Below, one piece after another: positions 1 through 8,192 of a stretch of DNA of 64,000 nucleotides. Below the pieces are notes generated by a model. That model did no database searches and was not told the origin of the DNA. It was given only the letters and a program-made list of their open reading frames with translations. Source of the stretch: CAWCUU01 sp963798855. Its GTDB lineage: Bacteria > Gemmatimonadota > Gemmatimonadetes > Longimicrobiales > RSA9. How positions within the stretch are numbered: position 1 is the first letter of the stretch; every line of letters begins with the position of its first letter. A program made the position numbers and the translations under genes. The stretch spans positions 310,001 through 374,000 of the forward strand of contig CAWCUU010000002.1 in assembly GCA_963798855.1 (NCBI GenBank). The letters run 5' to 3'.

Positions 1-416
1 CGGAGGCTCGCCACGAGCTTCACGAGCCTCTCGATCGCCATGTCGTTGACCCGCGTGACGCCGTCGACCGCCTTGACGATTCGACGCACCTCTTCGAGCT
101 CCGTCTCGTCGACGCGCTCGTCCTCGAGGATGATCTGCAGCCGGTTCATGGAACGGCGCAGCACGTCGTGATTGCTGTTCAGCGCGCCGAGCGGCGTGTT
201 CAGCTCGTGGGCGATCCCGGCCACGAGCATGCCGAGCGTCGCGAGGCGCGCCGAGCCGATCAGCTCGGCCTGCGCCTCCTGCAGCTCGGAAAAGGCCGCA
301 TCCGCCGCCGCGCGGGAGGCCTGCAGCTCATCCGATAGGCGGCCCAACTCGCCCTCGAGTTGCTCGATGCGCGCCTGCGCCCCGCCATCCACGGGCGCCG
401 TACCCGATTCGCTCAA
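1..416 (-). CDS. Sensor histidine kinase, 3'-truncated by window edge
   Basis: N-terminal 138 codons of a histidine kinase; the ATPase domain lies beyond position 1. A TTG start at 416 overlaps the stop of the upstream response regulator (TTGA), which indicates translational coupling. Residues 14-55 are rich in E, L, Q and A and look like a coiled coil. They run into a HisKA dimerisation segment with the H-box IAHELNTP (His70, the predicted autophosphorylation site). No membrane segment is visible, so it is probably a cytoplasmic kinase that takes its signal through a partner. It is the last visible gene of a transporter-regulator-kinase operon. The family assignment is firm; the signal is unknown. 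Confidence 0.85.
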   Translation of the reverse strand, partial: MSESGTAPVDGGAQARIEQLEGELGRLSDELQASRAAADAAFSELQEAQAELIGSARLATLGMLVAGIAHELNTPLGALNSNHDVLRRSMNRLQIILEDERVDETELEEVRRIVKAVDGVTRVNDMAIERLVKLVASL

Positions 417-907
417 AGGAAGGCTCGTGTGATGCGTCGCCGGATCTCGACCAGCTCACTGTTCGCCGACTCCAGCGCGCCGACGTGCCGGTCGAGCTCG
501 TCGAACAGCGTGGCGCGCTCGACGCCGTTGCGGATCACGAGCTTCAGCTGCTCGTTGTCCCACGGCTTCTCGAGGTACTGGTAGAGGCCGACGTTGTTGA
601 TCGCGCGGATCGCGCTCTCCTTGTCGGCGTAGCCGGTGAGCAGGATCCGCGCGGCCTGCGGCCGCATCTCCCGCGCGCGCGTCAGGAAGGAGATGCCGTC
701 CATGCCCGGCATCATGAAGTCCGCGATGATCACGTGCACGAGCTCGCTCTCGAGCGCCTCCAGCGCCTGAGTCGGCCTCGTGAACGCGTGCACGCGGTAT
801 GACGTTTCGAGCTGCAGGAAGCTCTCCAGCGCCGTGGCGACCATCGCCTCGTCGTCCACGATGAGCACGCCCGCGGGGGCCTCGGCACCCCTCCGCTCGG
901 GCGTCAT
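413..907 (-). CDS. Response regulator, receiver domain
   Basis: A 164-residue protein made almost entirely of one CheY-like receiver domain (about residues 13-135). The acidic pair is Asp18/Asp19, the phosphoacceptor Asp63 lies in IADFMMPG, Thr91 is the switch threonine, and Lys114 sits in EKPWD. The YLEKPWD type of C-terminal motif is common in receivers of HD-GYP and hybrid-kinase systems. The short C-terminal helix has no DNA-binding or enzymatic domain, so output is probably by protein contact, for example with the kinase encoded next. ATG at 907 overlaps the stop of the transporter gene by 4 bp, and its own stop overlaps the kinase start. Confidence 0.9.
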   Translation of the reverse strand: MTPERRGAEAPAGVLIVDDEAMVATALESFLQLETSYRVHAFTRPTQALEALESELVHVIIADFMMPGMDGISFLTRAREMRPQAARILLTGYADKESAIRAINNVGLYQYLEKPWDNEQLKLVIRNGVERATLFDELDRHVGALESANSELVEIRRRITRAFL

Positions 908-3900
908 GCGACGAGCGTCCGTACGCGGCGGGCCAGGCCCTGCAGCAGCCCGATGCCGAGCTCGGGGTTGTCCGCGAGCAGGTCGTGGAACTCGGTCCGG
1001 CCGATTCGCAGGAGCGTGGCGCCGCCCTCCACGCGGGCTTCCACGACGCTCGGCGACTCGTCGATCAGCGCCCAGGTCCCGAAGGCCATGCCGTCGGTGG
1101 CTTCGATCTCACCCTCCGGCGCTCCGCGGAGCAGCACCCGCCCGCGAACCACAATGTAGAGCGCGTCCGTCGGCTCACCCCGCCGCAGCAGCACCTCGCC
1201 CGGCTGCTCGTCGATCTCCTCCGCGATCGAGGCGAGCAGCGCGAGGTGCGAGCTGCGCGCACCCTCCAGCAGATCGACCCCCTGGAGCAGGAACACCTTC
1301 TCGATCAGGTCCATCGGCACTCCTTCCGTCCGGACGTGTCGCAGCGAGTGGGCGTTCCACGCGGCGACGCGGGCGATCCAGGGATCGGCGTCGTCGCGCA
1401 GCTGTTCGATGATCCGCTCGGGCGTCGTCCCGGGCGGCGCGACCGCCGCGCCTTCCAGAGCCGGAGCGAGCGACGAGAAGCGGGTGTGGCCGAGATGCTG
1501 CTCCAGCCACTCCAGCGCGTTGCCGCGGGCCTTGGGTCCGCCGGCGAGCACCGCGAGACAGCAGTGGTAGACCTCCTCCGGCGGCTGCAGCAGCCCAATG
1601 CAGCGGAAGATGCTCTCCCGCCTCTCCCGCTGCGACTCGACCAGCGCACGCTGCAGAAGCCCGCGCCCGGAGCCCGCCTCCCGCCGATCCATCGACAGCA
1701 CGGCGAGCGCCGAGCCGTAACGCACCGCCGCCGCCGCCTCCGCGTCCTGGATGGCGCGCACCGCCGTCCCATCGAAGCGCAGATCCGGATGCTTCGCCCG
1801 CAGCTTGTTCAGGGCCTTCAGCGTACGGTAGTCGAGCAGCTGATCGGTCTCCGGTGCCAGCACGGAGCGGAGCAGCGCGTCCACGCTCTCCGGGACGGGG
1901 ATTCGCGCGAGGACCGCCGGAATGTTGCGCCGGACCGTCGCGTCCTCGGCGGGGTCGCAGAGCACGCGCTCGAGCGGGGCCACGACGGCGGCCCCGAGCC
2001 CGGCGAGGGCGTCACGGGCGGCCTCGCGCACGCCCGCGCGGCCGAGCGCCCGGATCAGCGTGTCCCAGTGGGCTTGCCTGCCCAACAACCCCGCGCCCCG
2101 CAGCGCGGCCGACGCGACGGCTGGGTGGGGGTCGACCATCAGTGCTTCCAGCGTGCGGTCGGTGTCGGCCCCGTCCGCGGCCGCGGCGGCGGCGAGCGCC
2201 AGCTCGATGCGCGCTTCGGGATCGAGCGCGGATCGGCCCCGCCGCTCCGCGACGAACGCGGGGGTGACGAGGTGCGCCCCGTTCGTCGGGACATCGCGCC
2301 GCGCGATGCACCAGAGCGCCGCGACGCGCGCAGGCGGCGAGCCACGGTCCAGCAGCCCACTGAGCAGCTCCATCGCGCCCTCCGGTCGGGTCGAGCAGAG
2401 GGCAACGACGGCGGCCTCTCGCACGCCCTCCGCCGGATCGTCGAGCAGCGGCCGGAGGCGCTCGGGGGCGATGTCGCCGCCGGACCCGGCGAGCAGCCGC
2501 AGCGCCCTCTCCCGTACCTCCGGCACCGGGTGATCGAGCAGCCCCATCAGTGCCGGAGTGAGCGGCCGCACGTCCCGCTGCTCGGCCTGCTCCAGCAGAT
2601 CGAGCGTGAAGCCGACCTGCAGCGTGTCGCCGCCGGTCAGCGCCCGCTCCAGCGCGGGGAGCACGCGCAGCTCGGTGAGCGAGGCGAAGACACCGCGCAG
2701 ACTCGCGAAGCGCCCCTCGAACGAACGGGCGAGCGTGCGCACGTATTCACGGCGGATGGCCACGGCCACGGCCAGCCAGAGACCGGCGAGGCCGACGGCG
2801 ACGAAGGGAAGATCGCGGTAGCTCATGACCGCGAGCAGCCCCATGATCAGCAGCGCGGAGGCGACCTTGCCGACACCCTTCTCGACCGCGACATCGATGT
2901 ACGTCTTCGCCTTCAGCTTGATGTCGTCCGGCACCGGCACGTAGAGGATCTCGCGACCGGTCCGCTCGGCGGAGTAGCGCAGCGCGGCGTCGGACCCCTT
3001 CGCCGCGACGGCCGCCGCCAGCCCGAAGGAGATCGCCAGAGCCACGTTCGACGCGAGCATGGCGACCGGCAGCAGGAACACCGCCACTCCGACGCCCCAG
3101 CGCCGCAGCAGGGGCCGCAGCCCCGCCAGCACCACGAGCGGAAGCCATTGCGTCGCCGCGTTGAACTTGCCCTGGAACGCGCTCATCGCATCGCGGGACG
3201 AAAACACCTCCTTCGTCAGCGTATTGAACTCATAGTCGACGAGCTGCTTGACGAGGATGGTGATCAGCACGCTGACGGCGATCAGCCGCACCTGCGGGTT
3301 GCGGAAGATCCGCACCAGCTCGCCCGCCTGGAGCTCGGCCTTCGGCTTGCTCGCCCGCCCCACATCCACGGCCCGATCACCGGCCCACACGAATGGAAGC
3401 CCCGCAGCGAACGCCGCAATGAGGCCCGCCGCGACCAGCAACAGGTTCGGCGTTCCGACCCGCTGCGCGAAGAAGCCGGTGATCGCGCCGCCCAGCGTCG
3501 CCCCGATCGCGCCCCCCGCGATGACGAGCGGATAAGCGCGCTTCGCGTCGCGGGCATTGAAGAAGAGCTGCGTGGCCATGAAGAACTGCGTCACGAGCGC
3601 GGCGGCGAAGAGGTCGTACCAGCCGTAGAACAGCATCCCGAACGCCGCGCTGCCGTCCTGGTAGAAGATGCGGAACAGCAGCAGATGCAGCGCGAAGAAG
3701 AGCGCGACGCTGGGGATCAGCCAACGCCAGGAGATGCGGTCCGAAAGACGGTTGTACGGCCAGACGAAGAACACGACGGCCGCGCTGACGAGGTACACCT
3801 TGTAGAAATCGGTGTCGCCCAGCCCGTCCAGCGCGAGCGCGTTCTTTATGGGACGGAGGATCCCGACGGCACAGACGACGAGGAAGAAAAGCCCCATCAT

Positions 3901-3987
3901 CGCCATGATCCGCGGGAACTCTTCATCCCACTCGCGGGCCATGTCCGGGAACAGCTTACGGAGGGGTCGCAAGCGGGGAGGCTCCAC
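904..3987 (-). CDS. ATP/ADP-carrier-like MFS transporter fused to HEAT repeats and a CNB-like domain
   Basis: A 1027-residue fusion. Residues about 25-420 hold some 11-12 membrane segments; the opening motif LRPIKNALALDGLG is typical of the TLC/NTT (Npt1/Npt2) ATP:ADP carrier-like branch. Residues about 430-890 are HEAT-type repeats (several LLDDP/VRE-A units). Residues about 900-1027 form a cyclic-nucleotide-binding-like beta-roll. Its phosphate-binding cassette reads FGTWAL...SPSVVEA, lacking the usual Glu of FGE and the Arg that contacts the cyclic phosphate, so canonical cAMP binding is doubtful. The GTG start at 3987 lies about 25 nt below a TTGACA promoter-like site. It heads an operon with a receiver protein and a histidine kinase. 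Transport of nucleotides is not proven; such fusions may act as sensors. Confidence 0.8.
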   Translation of the reverse strand: MEPPRLRPLRKLFPDMAREWDEEFPRIMAMMGLFFLVVCAVGILRPIKNALALDGLGDTDFYKVYLVSAAVVFFVWPYNRLSDRISWRWLIPSVALFFALHLLLFRIFYQDGSAAFGMLFYGWYDLFAAALVTQFFMATQLFFNARDAKRAYPLVIAGGAIGATLGGAITGFFAQRVGTPNLLLVAAGLIAAFAAGLPFVWAGDRAVDVGRASKPKAELQAGELVRIFRNPQVRLIAVSVLITILVKQLVDYEFNTLTKEVFSSRDAMSAFQGKFNAATQWLPLVVLAGLRPLLRRWGVGVAVFLLPVAMLASNVALAISFGLAAAVAAKGSDAALRYSAERTGREILYVPVPDDIKLKAKTYIDVAVEKGVGKVASALLIMGLLAVMSYRDLPFVAVGLAGLWLAVAVAIRREYVRTLARSFEGRFASLRGVFASLTELRVLPALERALTGGDTLQVGFTLDLLEQAEQRDVRPLTPALMGLLDHPVPEVRERALRLLAGSGGDIAPERLRPLLDDPAEGVREAAVVALCSTRPEGAMELLSGLLDRGSPPARVAALWCIARRDVPTNGAHLVTPAFVAERRGRSALDPEARIELALAAAAAADGADTDRTLEALMVDPHPAVASAALRGAGLLGRQAHWDTLIRALGRAGVREAARDALAGLGAAVVAPLERVLCDPAEDATVRRNIPAVLARIPVPESVDALLRSVLAPETDQLLDYRTLKALNKLRAKHPDLRFDGTAVRAIQDAEAAAAVRYGSALAVLSMDRREAGSGRGLLQRALVESQRERRESIFRCIGLLQPPEEVYHCCLAVLAGGPKARGNALEWLEQHLGHTRFSSLAPALEGAAVAPPGTTPERIIEQLRDDADPWIARVAAWNAHSLRHVRTEGVPMDLIEKVFLLQGVDLLEGARSSHLALLASIAEEIDEQPGEVLLRRGEPTDALYIVVRGRVLLRGAPEGEIEATDGMAFGTWALIDESPSVVEARVEGGATLLRIGRTEFHDLLADNPELGIGLLQGLARRVRTLVA

Positions 3988-4020
3988 CCTGAATGTGTTT
4001 TACTGCGCGGAAGACGCTGG

Positions 4021-4051
4021 AACATACGCCGCCGGCAGCCCGAAATGTCAA
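4021..4051 (-). promoter_or_regulatory. Candidate sigma70-like promoter for the transporter operon
   Basis: On the minus strand TTGACA (4051-4046) is followed after 19 bases by TATGTT (4026-4021). The -35 is a perfect consensus; the spacer is longer than the ideal 17. The predicted transcript start near 4013 gives a short leader before the GTG at 3987. Confidence 0.45.
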
Positions 4052-4110
4052 GACCGGCGCGGTAGACCGGAACCGCTGAGGACGCGGAGGGGGGCCGCCG
4101 AGAGAAGGGG

Positions 4111-4280
4111 TTTCTACCGCCGAGGGCGCCGAGAGCGCTGAGAGAACGGCGATGTTTTCTACCGCCGAGAGCGCCGAGGGCGCTGAGAGAACGGCAATGT
4201 TTCTACCGCCGAGAGCGCCGAGGGCGCTGAGAGAACGGCGATGTTTTCTACCGCCGAGGGCGCTGAGGGCGCTGAGGATC
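4111..4280. repeat. Tandem 44-45-bp GC-rich repeat, about four units
   Basis: Units begin with TTTCTACCGCCGAG at 4111, 4156, 4200 and 4245 (periods 45, 44, 45). Each continues with gcgccgag and gcgctgagagaacggc blocks that differ by single bases; the last unit diverges after 4260. The array lies in the 619-bp gap (3988-4606) between divergent genes. The rest of the gap holds degenerate pieces of the same CCGAGNGCGC motif and no credible gene. The units translate in several frames, but their composition is that of an intergenic repeat. Confidence 0.8.
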
Positions 4281-4606
4281 GGGTGGGTCGGCTGCAACGA
4301 GGGGGGAAGGCCTTCCGTGAGGCGTGCGGATCCATGCCGGACCCTGAACGGCCATCGGCGCACGAGCGCGCCGGGAGCCGAGACGGCTCACCCCAGAAGA
4401 GAAAGTCCGCCATGCCTCGGGCGCCGGACGACGCGCGAGGTGCCTCTTCGGGTCTCGGCGCTCTCGGCGGCGAAATCGATTTCCGTGTACTCGGCGCTGA
4501 AACAGGTCGGTCTCAGCGCGCTCGGCGGTGCCCGAACGCACTTGCGGGGGGAGGAGAGGCGGGCGAAATCTCAGCGACCTGGAACCAAGCGACGAGAAGG
4601 GGACGA

Positions 4607-6268
4607 ATGAGAGAAGGAAGACGCACGAAGCGGATCGGCCGTGCCGGTGCGGGGTTGTTGGCGGCGCTGCTGTTGTCGGCGGCGGGGTGGCAGGCACGGC
4701 GACCGGCGTCCAGGGCGGTGTCGTCGGCACCGGCGCAGGCGCGGCCTCGGCTGCTGGTCCTGCTGTCCGTCGACCAGATGCGCGGGGACCTGCTGCTGCG
4801 CTACGACTCTATCTATACCGGTGGATTCCGGCGACTCCTCGACCAGGGCGCCGTCTACACGCGCGCCTCGCACGACCACGCGATCACGGAGACGGGGCCG
4901 GGCCACGCGACGCTCGGCACCGGCGTCTACCCCTCGCACAGCGGCATCGTGAGCAACCAGTTCTTCGTCCGCCGCGGCAACGACTGGCATCAGGTCTACG
5001 TGGTGGAGGACCCGGCCCGGAGCATCGTCGGCGAGCCGGACGAGGCGGGTCGCTCACCGCAGTTCCTGCTGCACACGGGCTTCGCCGACTGGCTGAAGCA
5101 GGCGAAGCCGGAAGCGAAGGTGTTCTCGGTGGCGGGGAAGGATCGCTCCGCGATCCTGATGCTGGGGCGTGCGCACGGCCAGGCGTACTGGTTCGACCAC
5201 GCGACCGGCCGCTTCGTAACCTCGACCTACTACCGCAAGGACTACCCCGACTGGCTCCGACGGCTCGAGCCGGTGATCGACGCGCGGCTGCGGGCGGACA
5301 CGGTGTGGGAGAGCACCGTCCCGCCAGCCGCCAGGACGCTCGCCGACGCCGACACCGTTCCGTACGAGTCGGACGGCGTGCACACCTACTTCCCGCACCG
5401 CTTCGCGGCGGAGGGCGGCGGCGGCACGCCGCGCGACTTCTACGGCTGGGTCGGCAGCACGCCGTTCGCCGATGAGGCGGTGCTGACGGTCGCGGAGAAC
5501 GCGCTGAGGGCGGAGTCTCTCGGCGCCGACGACGTGCCGGATTACCTGGCCGTCGGCCTTTCGCAGACCGACTACGTCGGCCACGGGTACGGCCCGCTCA
5601 GCCAGGAGCAGCTCGACAACCTGCTGCGCCTGGACCGCGAGCTGGGCGCGTTCTTCGACTCCCTCGACACGGTCGTGGGGCGAGGCCGCTGGGTCGCCGT
5701 GCTGTCCGCCGATCACGGCGCACTCACGAAGCCCGAGATCCGGCAGCGCGAGGAGAAGCCGGGCATGCGCATGGTCGGAAACTGGGCGAGAAGGCTGTAC
5801 GACTACGCGAACCAGGCCGCGAACGCGGGCTCCGGCCCGCCCTCCGCCGGAAGGGCTCGGGTCGCGGCCGCGCTCGAGCGCCTGCCGTTCGTCGCCGACG
5901 CGATCACCTACGACGAGCTGCGCGCCGGCGCGCCGGCCGACTCGTTCGTCACGCTGTACCGCCACTCCTTCCACGATGGCCGCCCGGCCGACGAGCTCGG
6001 CACGCTGGGCGTCATGCTGCGGCTGAAAGAAGGCTACCTGCTCACCAGCTCGACCGGCGGCACGAGCCACGGCTCGCCCTACTGGTACGACCAATGGGTC
6101 CCGCTCGTCGTGCTCGGCGGCGACGTCGGTGCCAGCAGGATCGCAGACGCCGTCTCGACGGTCGACGTCGCTCCGACCTTCGCCCGCCTCGCCGGCGTCT
6201 CGCCCCCCGGCGACCTCGACGGCAAGCCGCTGCAGGCGTTGACGGCAGGCGTTGACGGCAGGCGCTGA
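4607..6268 (+). CDS. PafA-like alkaline phosphatase superfamily protein, exported
   Basis: A 553-residue secreted or periplasmic phosphohydrolase of the type I phosphodiesterase/nucleotide pyrophosphatase fold. The N-terminus (TKRIGR, then a hydrophobic run to about residue 29) is a signal peptide. Family motifs: metal ligand Asp56 in LLSVDQMRGD, nucleophile Thr96 in TETGPGHAT followed by GTGVYPSHSGI, then SADHGA and a C-terminal GTSHGSPY. This pattern fits PafA-type phosphate-insensitive phosphomonoesterases. The reading frame stays open upstream to 4241, but that part runs through repeats, so ATG 4607 (GAGAAGGGG upstream, signal peptide directly after) is chosen. The C-terminal tail LTAGVDGRR and the stop are encoded by the GGCGCTGAC-type repeat that follows. 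Confidence 0.87.
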   Translation: MREGRRTKRIGRAGAGLLAALLLSAAGWQARRPASRAVSSAPAQARPRLLVLLSVDQMRGDLLLRYDSIYTGGFRRLLDQGAVYTRASHDHAITETGPGHATLGTGVYPSHSGIVSNQFFVRRGNDWHQVYVVEDPARSIVGEPDEAGRSPQFLLHTGFADWLKQAKPEAKVFSVAGKDRSAILMLGRAHGQAYWFDHATGRFVTSTYYRKDYPDWLRRLEPVIDARLRADTVWESTVPPAARTLADADTVPYESDGVHTYFPHRFAAEGGGGTPRDFYGWVGSTPFADEAVLTVAENALRAESLGADDVPDYLAVGLSQTDYVGHGYGPLSQEQLDNLLRLDRELGAFFDSLDTVVGRGRWVAVLSADHGALTKPEIRQREEKPGMRMVGNWARRLYDYANQAANAGSGPPSAGRARVAAALERLPFVADAITYDELRAGAPADSFVTLYRHSFHDGRPADELGTLGVMLRLKEGYLLTSSTGGTSHGSPYWYDQWVPLVVLGGDVGASRIADAVSTVDVAPTFARLAGVSPPGDLDGKPLQALTAGVDGRR

Positions 6269-6440
6269 CTGAAGGCGCTGACTGAAGGCGCTGACTGAAG
6301 GCGCTGACGGCAGGCGGTCTACGGCAGGCGCCTACCTAAGGCGCGGAGGAAGGCGGCTGAGCCGGTCCGCCTCGCAGTCAGCGCCTCGCCGTCAGCGCCT
6401 CGCAGTCAGCGCCTCGCAGTCAGCGCCTCGCCGTCAGCGC
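6232..6440. repeat. GGCGCTGAC repeat array, inverted halves between convergent genes
   Basis: From 6232 the plus strand carries about seven GGCG(C/T)TGAC units spaced 12-14 bp apart. From about 6368 the complementary form CAGTCAGCGCCTCG recurs about five times. The two blocks are inverted copies and could form a long hairpin between the converging phosphatase and lipoprotein genes, which may end transcription both ways. The arms also encode the last residues and stop codons of both flanking genes. Confidence 0.75.
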
Positions 6441-7479
6441 CTACCTCACCAAAGTCGGCCATGTGCACGAGGAGGCCGAAGTCCGGGAGGTTATCGGTGT
6501 GGCCGGCAACGAGTTGGACGTTGTAGCGGTCGAGGAAGAAGTCGAGGGGGTCGGAGGGGTCGAGGTCGACGACCTCCATGTCGGCCGCCACCATGTACAT
6601 CTTGCCGAAGCGCAGCGTGCCACCGCTGAAGAACATGTAGTTCGGGGCGGAATCCGGCGGCAAGAGCGGGCGGGCGGCGCGCGCTTCGACGCCAGCGGGC
6701 ACCCACCGCTGCCGGAGCTCCCCATCGCGGATGGCGACGGCGCCGAGGCGGCCGGAGATGGCAGGCGGCGGCAGGATCATCGTCGGATCGAGGATGAGGT
6801 CGTTGCCGTCCACGCGGACGCCGGTCGCCCCGCTCAGGTCCAGCAGATCGGAGAGCCGGATCCCGAGCGCTTCCATGAGGCGCTTACCCGGGATCGTGCA
6901 GATCTTCATCGACGTCGGGTGCAGCCGGATCATGCCGGCGGCGGTGACGGAGAGCGCGGCCTCCATCGTGAACGGGATGTCCACGCCCTTGTGCATCACT
7001 CCGCTCTGCACGAGCCGGTCACCGTCGAAGTCGATGCGCAGGTCCTTCAGCGGCGCGCCGTCGTAGGCGAAGACCCAGCCGTTCATGAGGCGGGTGAGGT
7101 CATCGGCGCGGAAACCGGTCTCCGCCGACGCGATCGTGAGCAGGAACGTGCGCTTGTCGTCCAATACGACCGGCGCTCCGCGCCGCGTCGGGCGCAGTTC
7201 GCCGCGCAGCCGGTGGATGCGCAGCACGAGGTCGGCAGCGAAGCGGAAATCGACGTTACGGAACTGCGCCTGGACCGGGCCGAACGCCGTGCTGTCCAGC
7301 CCGCTCGGCACCGGCACCTCGAATGAGACGGGCGGCCCCGCGGGGACGGGCGGCTCGGTGCTTCGGGCGCGGCCGCAGCAGCAGCCACCGACCACGACGG
7401 CGAGGGCCGCCCCACGCCACCTGCGGGTCGGCCGGCCGACCCACCAGCTCCTCGATCCCCGCTGCTCCAGCTCGTCCAC
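6406..7479 (-). CDS. Conserved hypothetical protein, putative lipoprotein
   Basis: 357 residues from GTG 7479. A basic start (RPTRRWR) and a hydrophobic stretch end in VVVGGCCCG, an acceptable though not perfect lipobox, so it is probably lipid-anchored. The remainder alternates beta-strand-like segments (PVVLDDKRTFLLTIASAETG, LKDLRIDFDGDRLV, LSVTAAGMIRLHPT) and reads like an LmeA/DUF2993-type lipid-binding or barrel-like fold; I cannot assign it firmly. There are no catalytic motifs. The last codons (GADGEALTARR) and the TGA come from the adjoining repeat, as in the convergent phosphatase. Function unknown. Confidence 0.65.
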   Translation of the reverse strand: MDELEQRGSRSWWVGRPTRRWRGAALAVVVGGCCCGRARSTEPPVPAGPPVSFEVPVPSGLDSTAFGPVQAQFRNVDFRFAADLVLRIHRLRGELRPTRRGAPVVLDDKRTFLLTIASAETGFRADDLTRLMNGWVFAYDGAPLKDLRIDFDGDRLVQSGVMHKGVDIPFTMEAALSVTAAGMIRLHPTSMKICTIPGKRLMEALGIRLSDLLDLSGATGVRVDGNDLILDPTMILPPPAISGRLGAVAIRDGELRQRWVPAGVEARAARPLLPPDSAPNYMFFSGGTLRFGKMYMVAADMEVVDLDPSDPLDFFLDRYNVQLVAGHTDNLPDFGLLVHMADFGEVGADGEALTARR

Positions 7480-7559
7480 GCGTTCCCATCGCTGCCGTGA
7501 GCCTTCGACGTTCCCTCAGTGCGAATTCCGCCGGAGAGGGAGCGGTTCCGGGCAGGTGC

Positions 7560-8192
7560 TCAGCGCCGGAGCAGTCTCAGGGAGAGGAGGCGGGGCGGAG
7601 CGCCGGCCGCCTCGTCGCCGGCGTCGCGCCATTCACCCAGGTGTGCGACGGTCAGCCCCACGGCAATCGCCGCGTTCACGTAGTCGGAGGCCATATGCAG
7701 CCAGGCGGGGATCGGCACCGGCTCGCCATCTTCGTCGGCGAAGCGCGCCCTCACTCCCTCGAGCTGACGGAAGGGGTGCAGCTCGCAGACGAACATCTCG
7801 CCGTCCGCACGTAGCACGCGCGCGGCCTCGCGAAACACGGGCTCCAGCGCTTCCACGTGCTCCAGCACGAGCATGGCGACGACGGCGTCCACCGCCCCGT
7901 CGCGCAGCGGCCACGGCGTGCGGACGTCGTGGCGGGCGAAGCTCACGCGGCTGCCGAGCCGCCGCTCGGCGGCGCGGCCCAGCATTCCGTCCGAGGCATC
8001 GATCCCGAGCACGCGTTCCGCGCGCTCCGCGAGCCAGCCGGTGTTGCGGCCCGTGCCGCAGCCGAGCTCGAGAACGCGGCCGCGCGGCTGCGGCAGCGTG
8101 CTGCGCATGACGGTGCCGGCGAGATCGCGTGTTCGGTTTCGGCCCTCGTCGTAGCTGTCGGCCCAGCGGTCGTAGAGGCGCTCGGTCGTCAC
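7560..8192 (-). CDS. Class I SAM-dependent methyltransferase
   Basis: 210 residues from a GTG at 8192 that overlaps the amidohydrolase stop (GTGA). The N-terminal segment LYDRWADSYDEGRN is typical of UbiE/BioC-like methyltransferases. Motif I is VLELGCGTGRNT, the acidic ribose-binding position lies in VLGIDASDGML, and motif II is the AVVAMLVLEHV region. The C-terminal part (ELHPFRQLEGVRARF...) resembles small-molecule methyltransferases of the Methyltransf_11 group. The substrate cannot be read from the sequence. Coupling to an exported amidohydrolase gives no obvious pathway. Confidence 0.85.
   Translation of the reverse strand: MTTERLYDRWADSYDEGRNRTRDLAGTVMRSTLPQPRGRVLELGCGTGRNTGWLAERAERVLGIDASDGMLGRAAERRLGSRVSFARHDVRTPWPLRDGAVDAVVAMLVLEHVEALEPVFREAARVLRADGEMFVCELHPFRQLEGVRARFADEDGEPVPIPAWLHMASDYVNAAIAVGLTVAHLGEWRDAGDEAAGAPPRLLSLRLLRR

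Noticed and set aside
985..4065. 1026-codon open frame on the plus strand opposite the transporter gene
   Set aside because: Antisense shadow of a high-GC gene: Arg/Gln/Glu-rich, no domain, and the minus frame has clear family motifs.
4241..4606. Longer N-terminus for the phosphatase from 4241
   Set aside because: It is translated from the tandem repeat and puts the signal peptide about 120 residues inside the protein.
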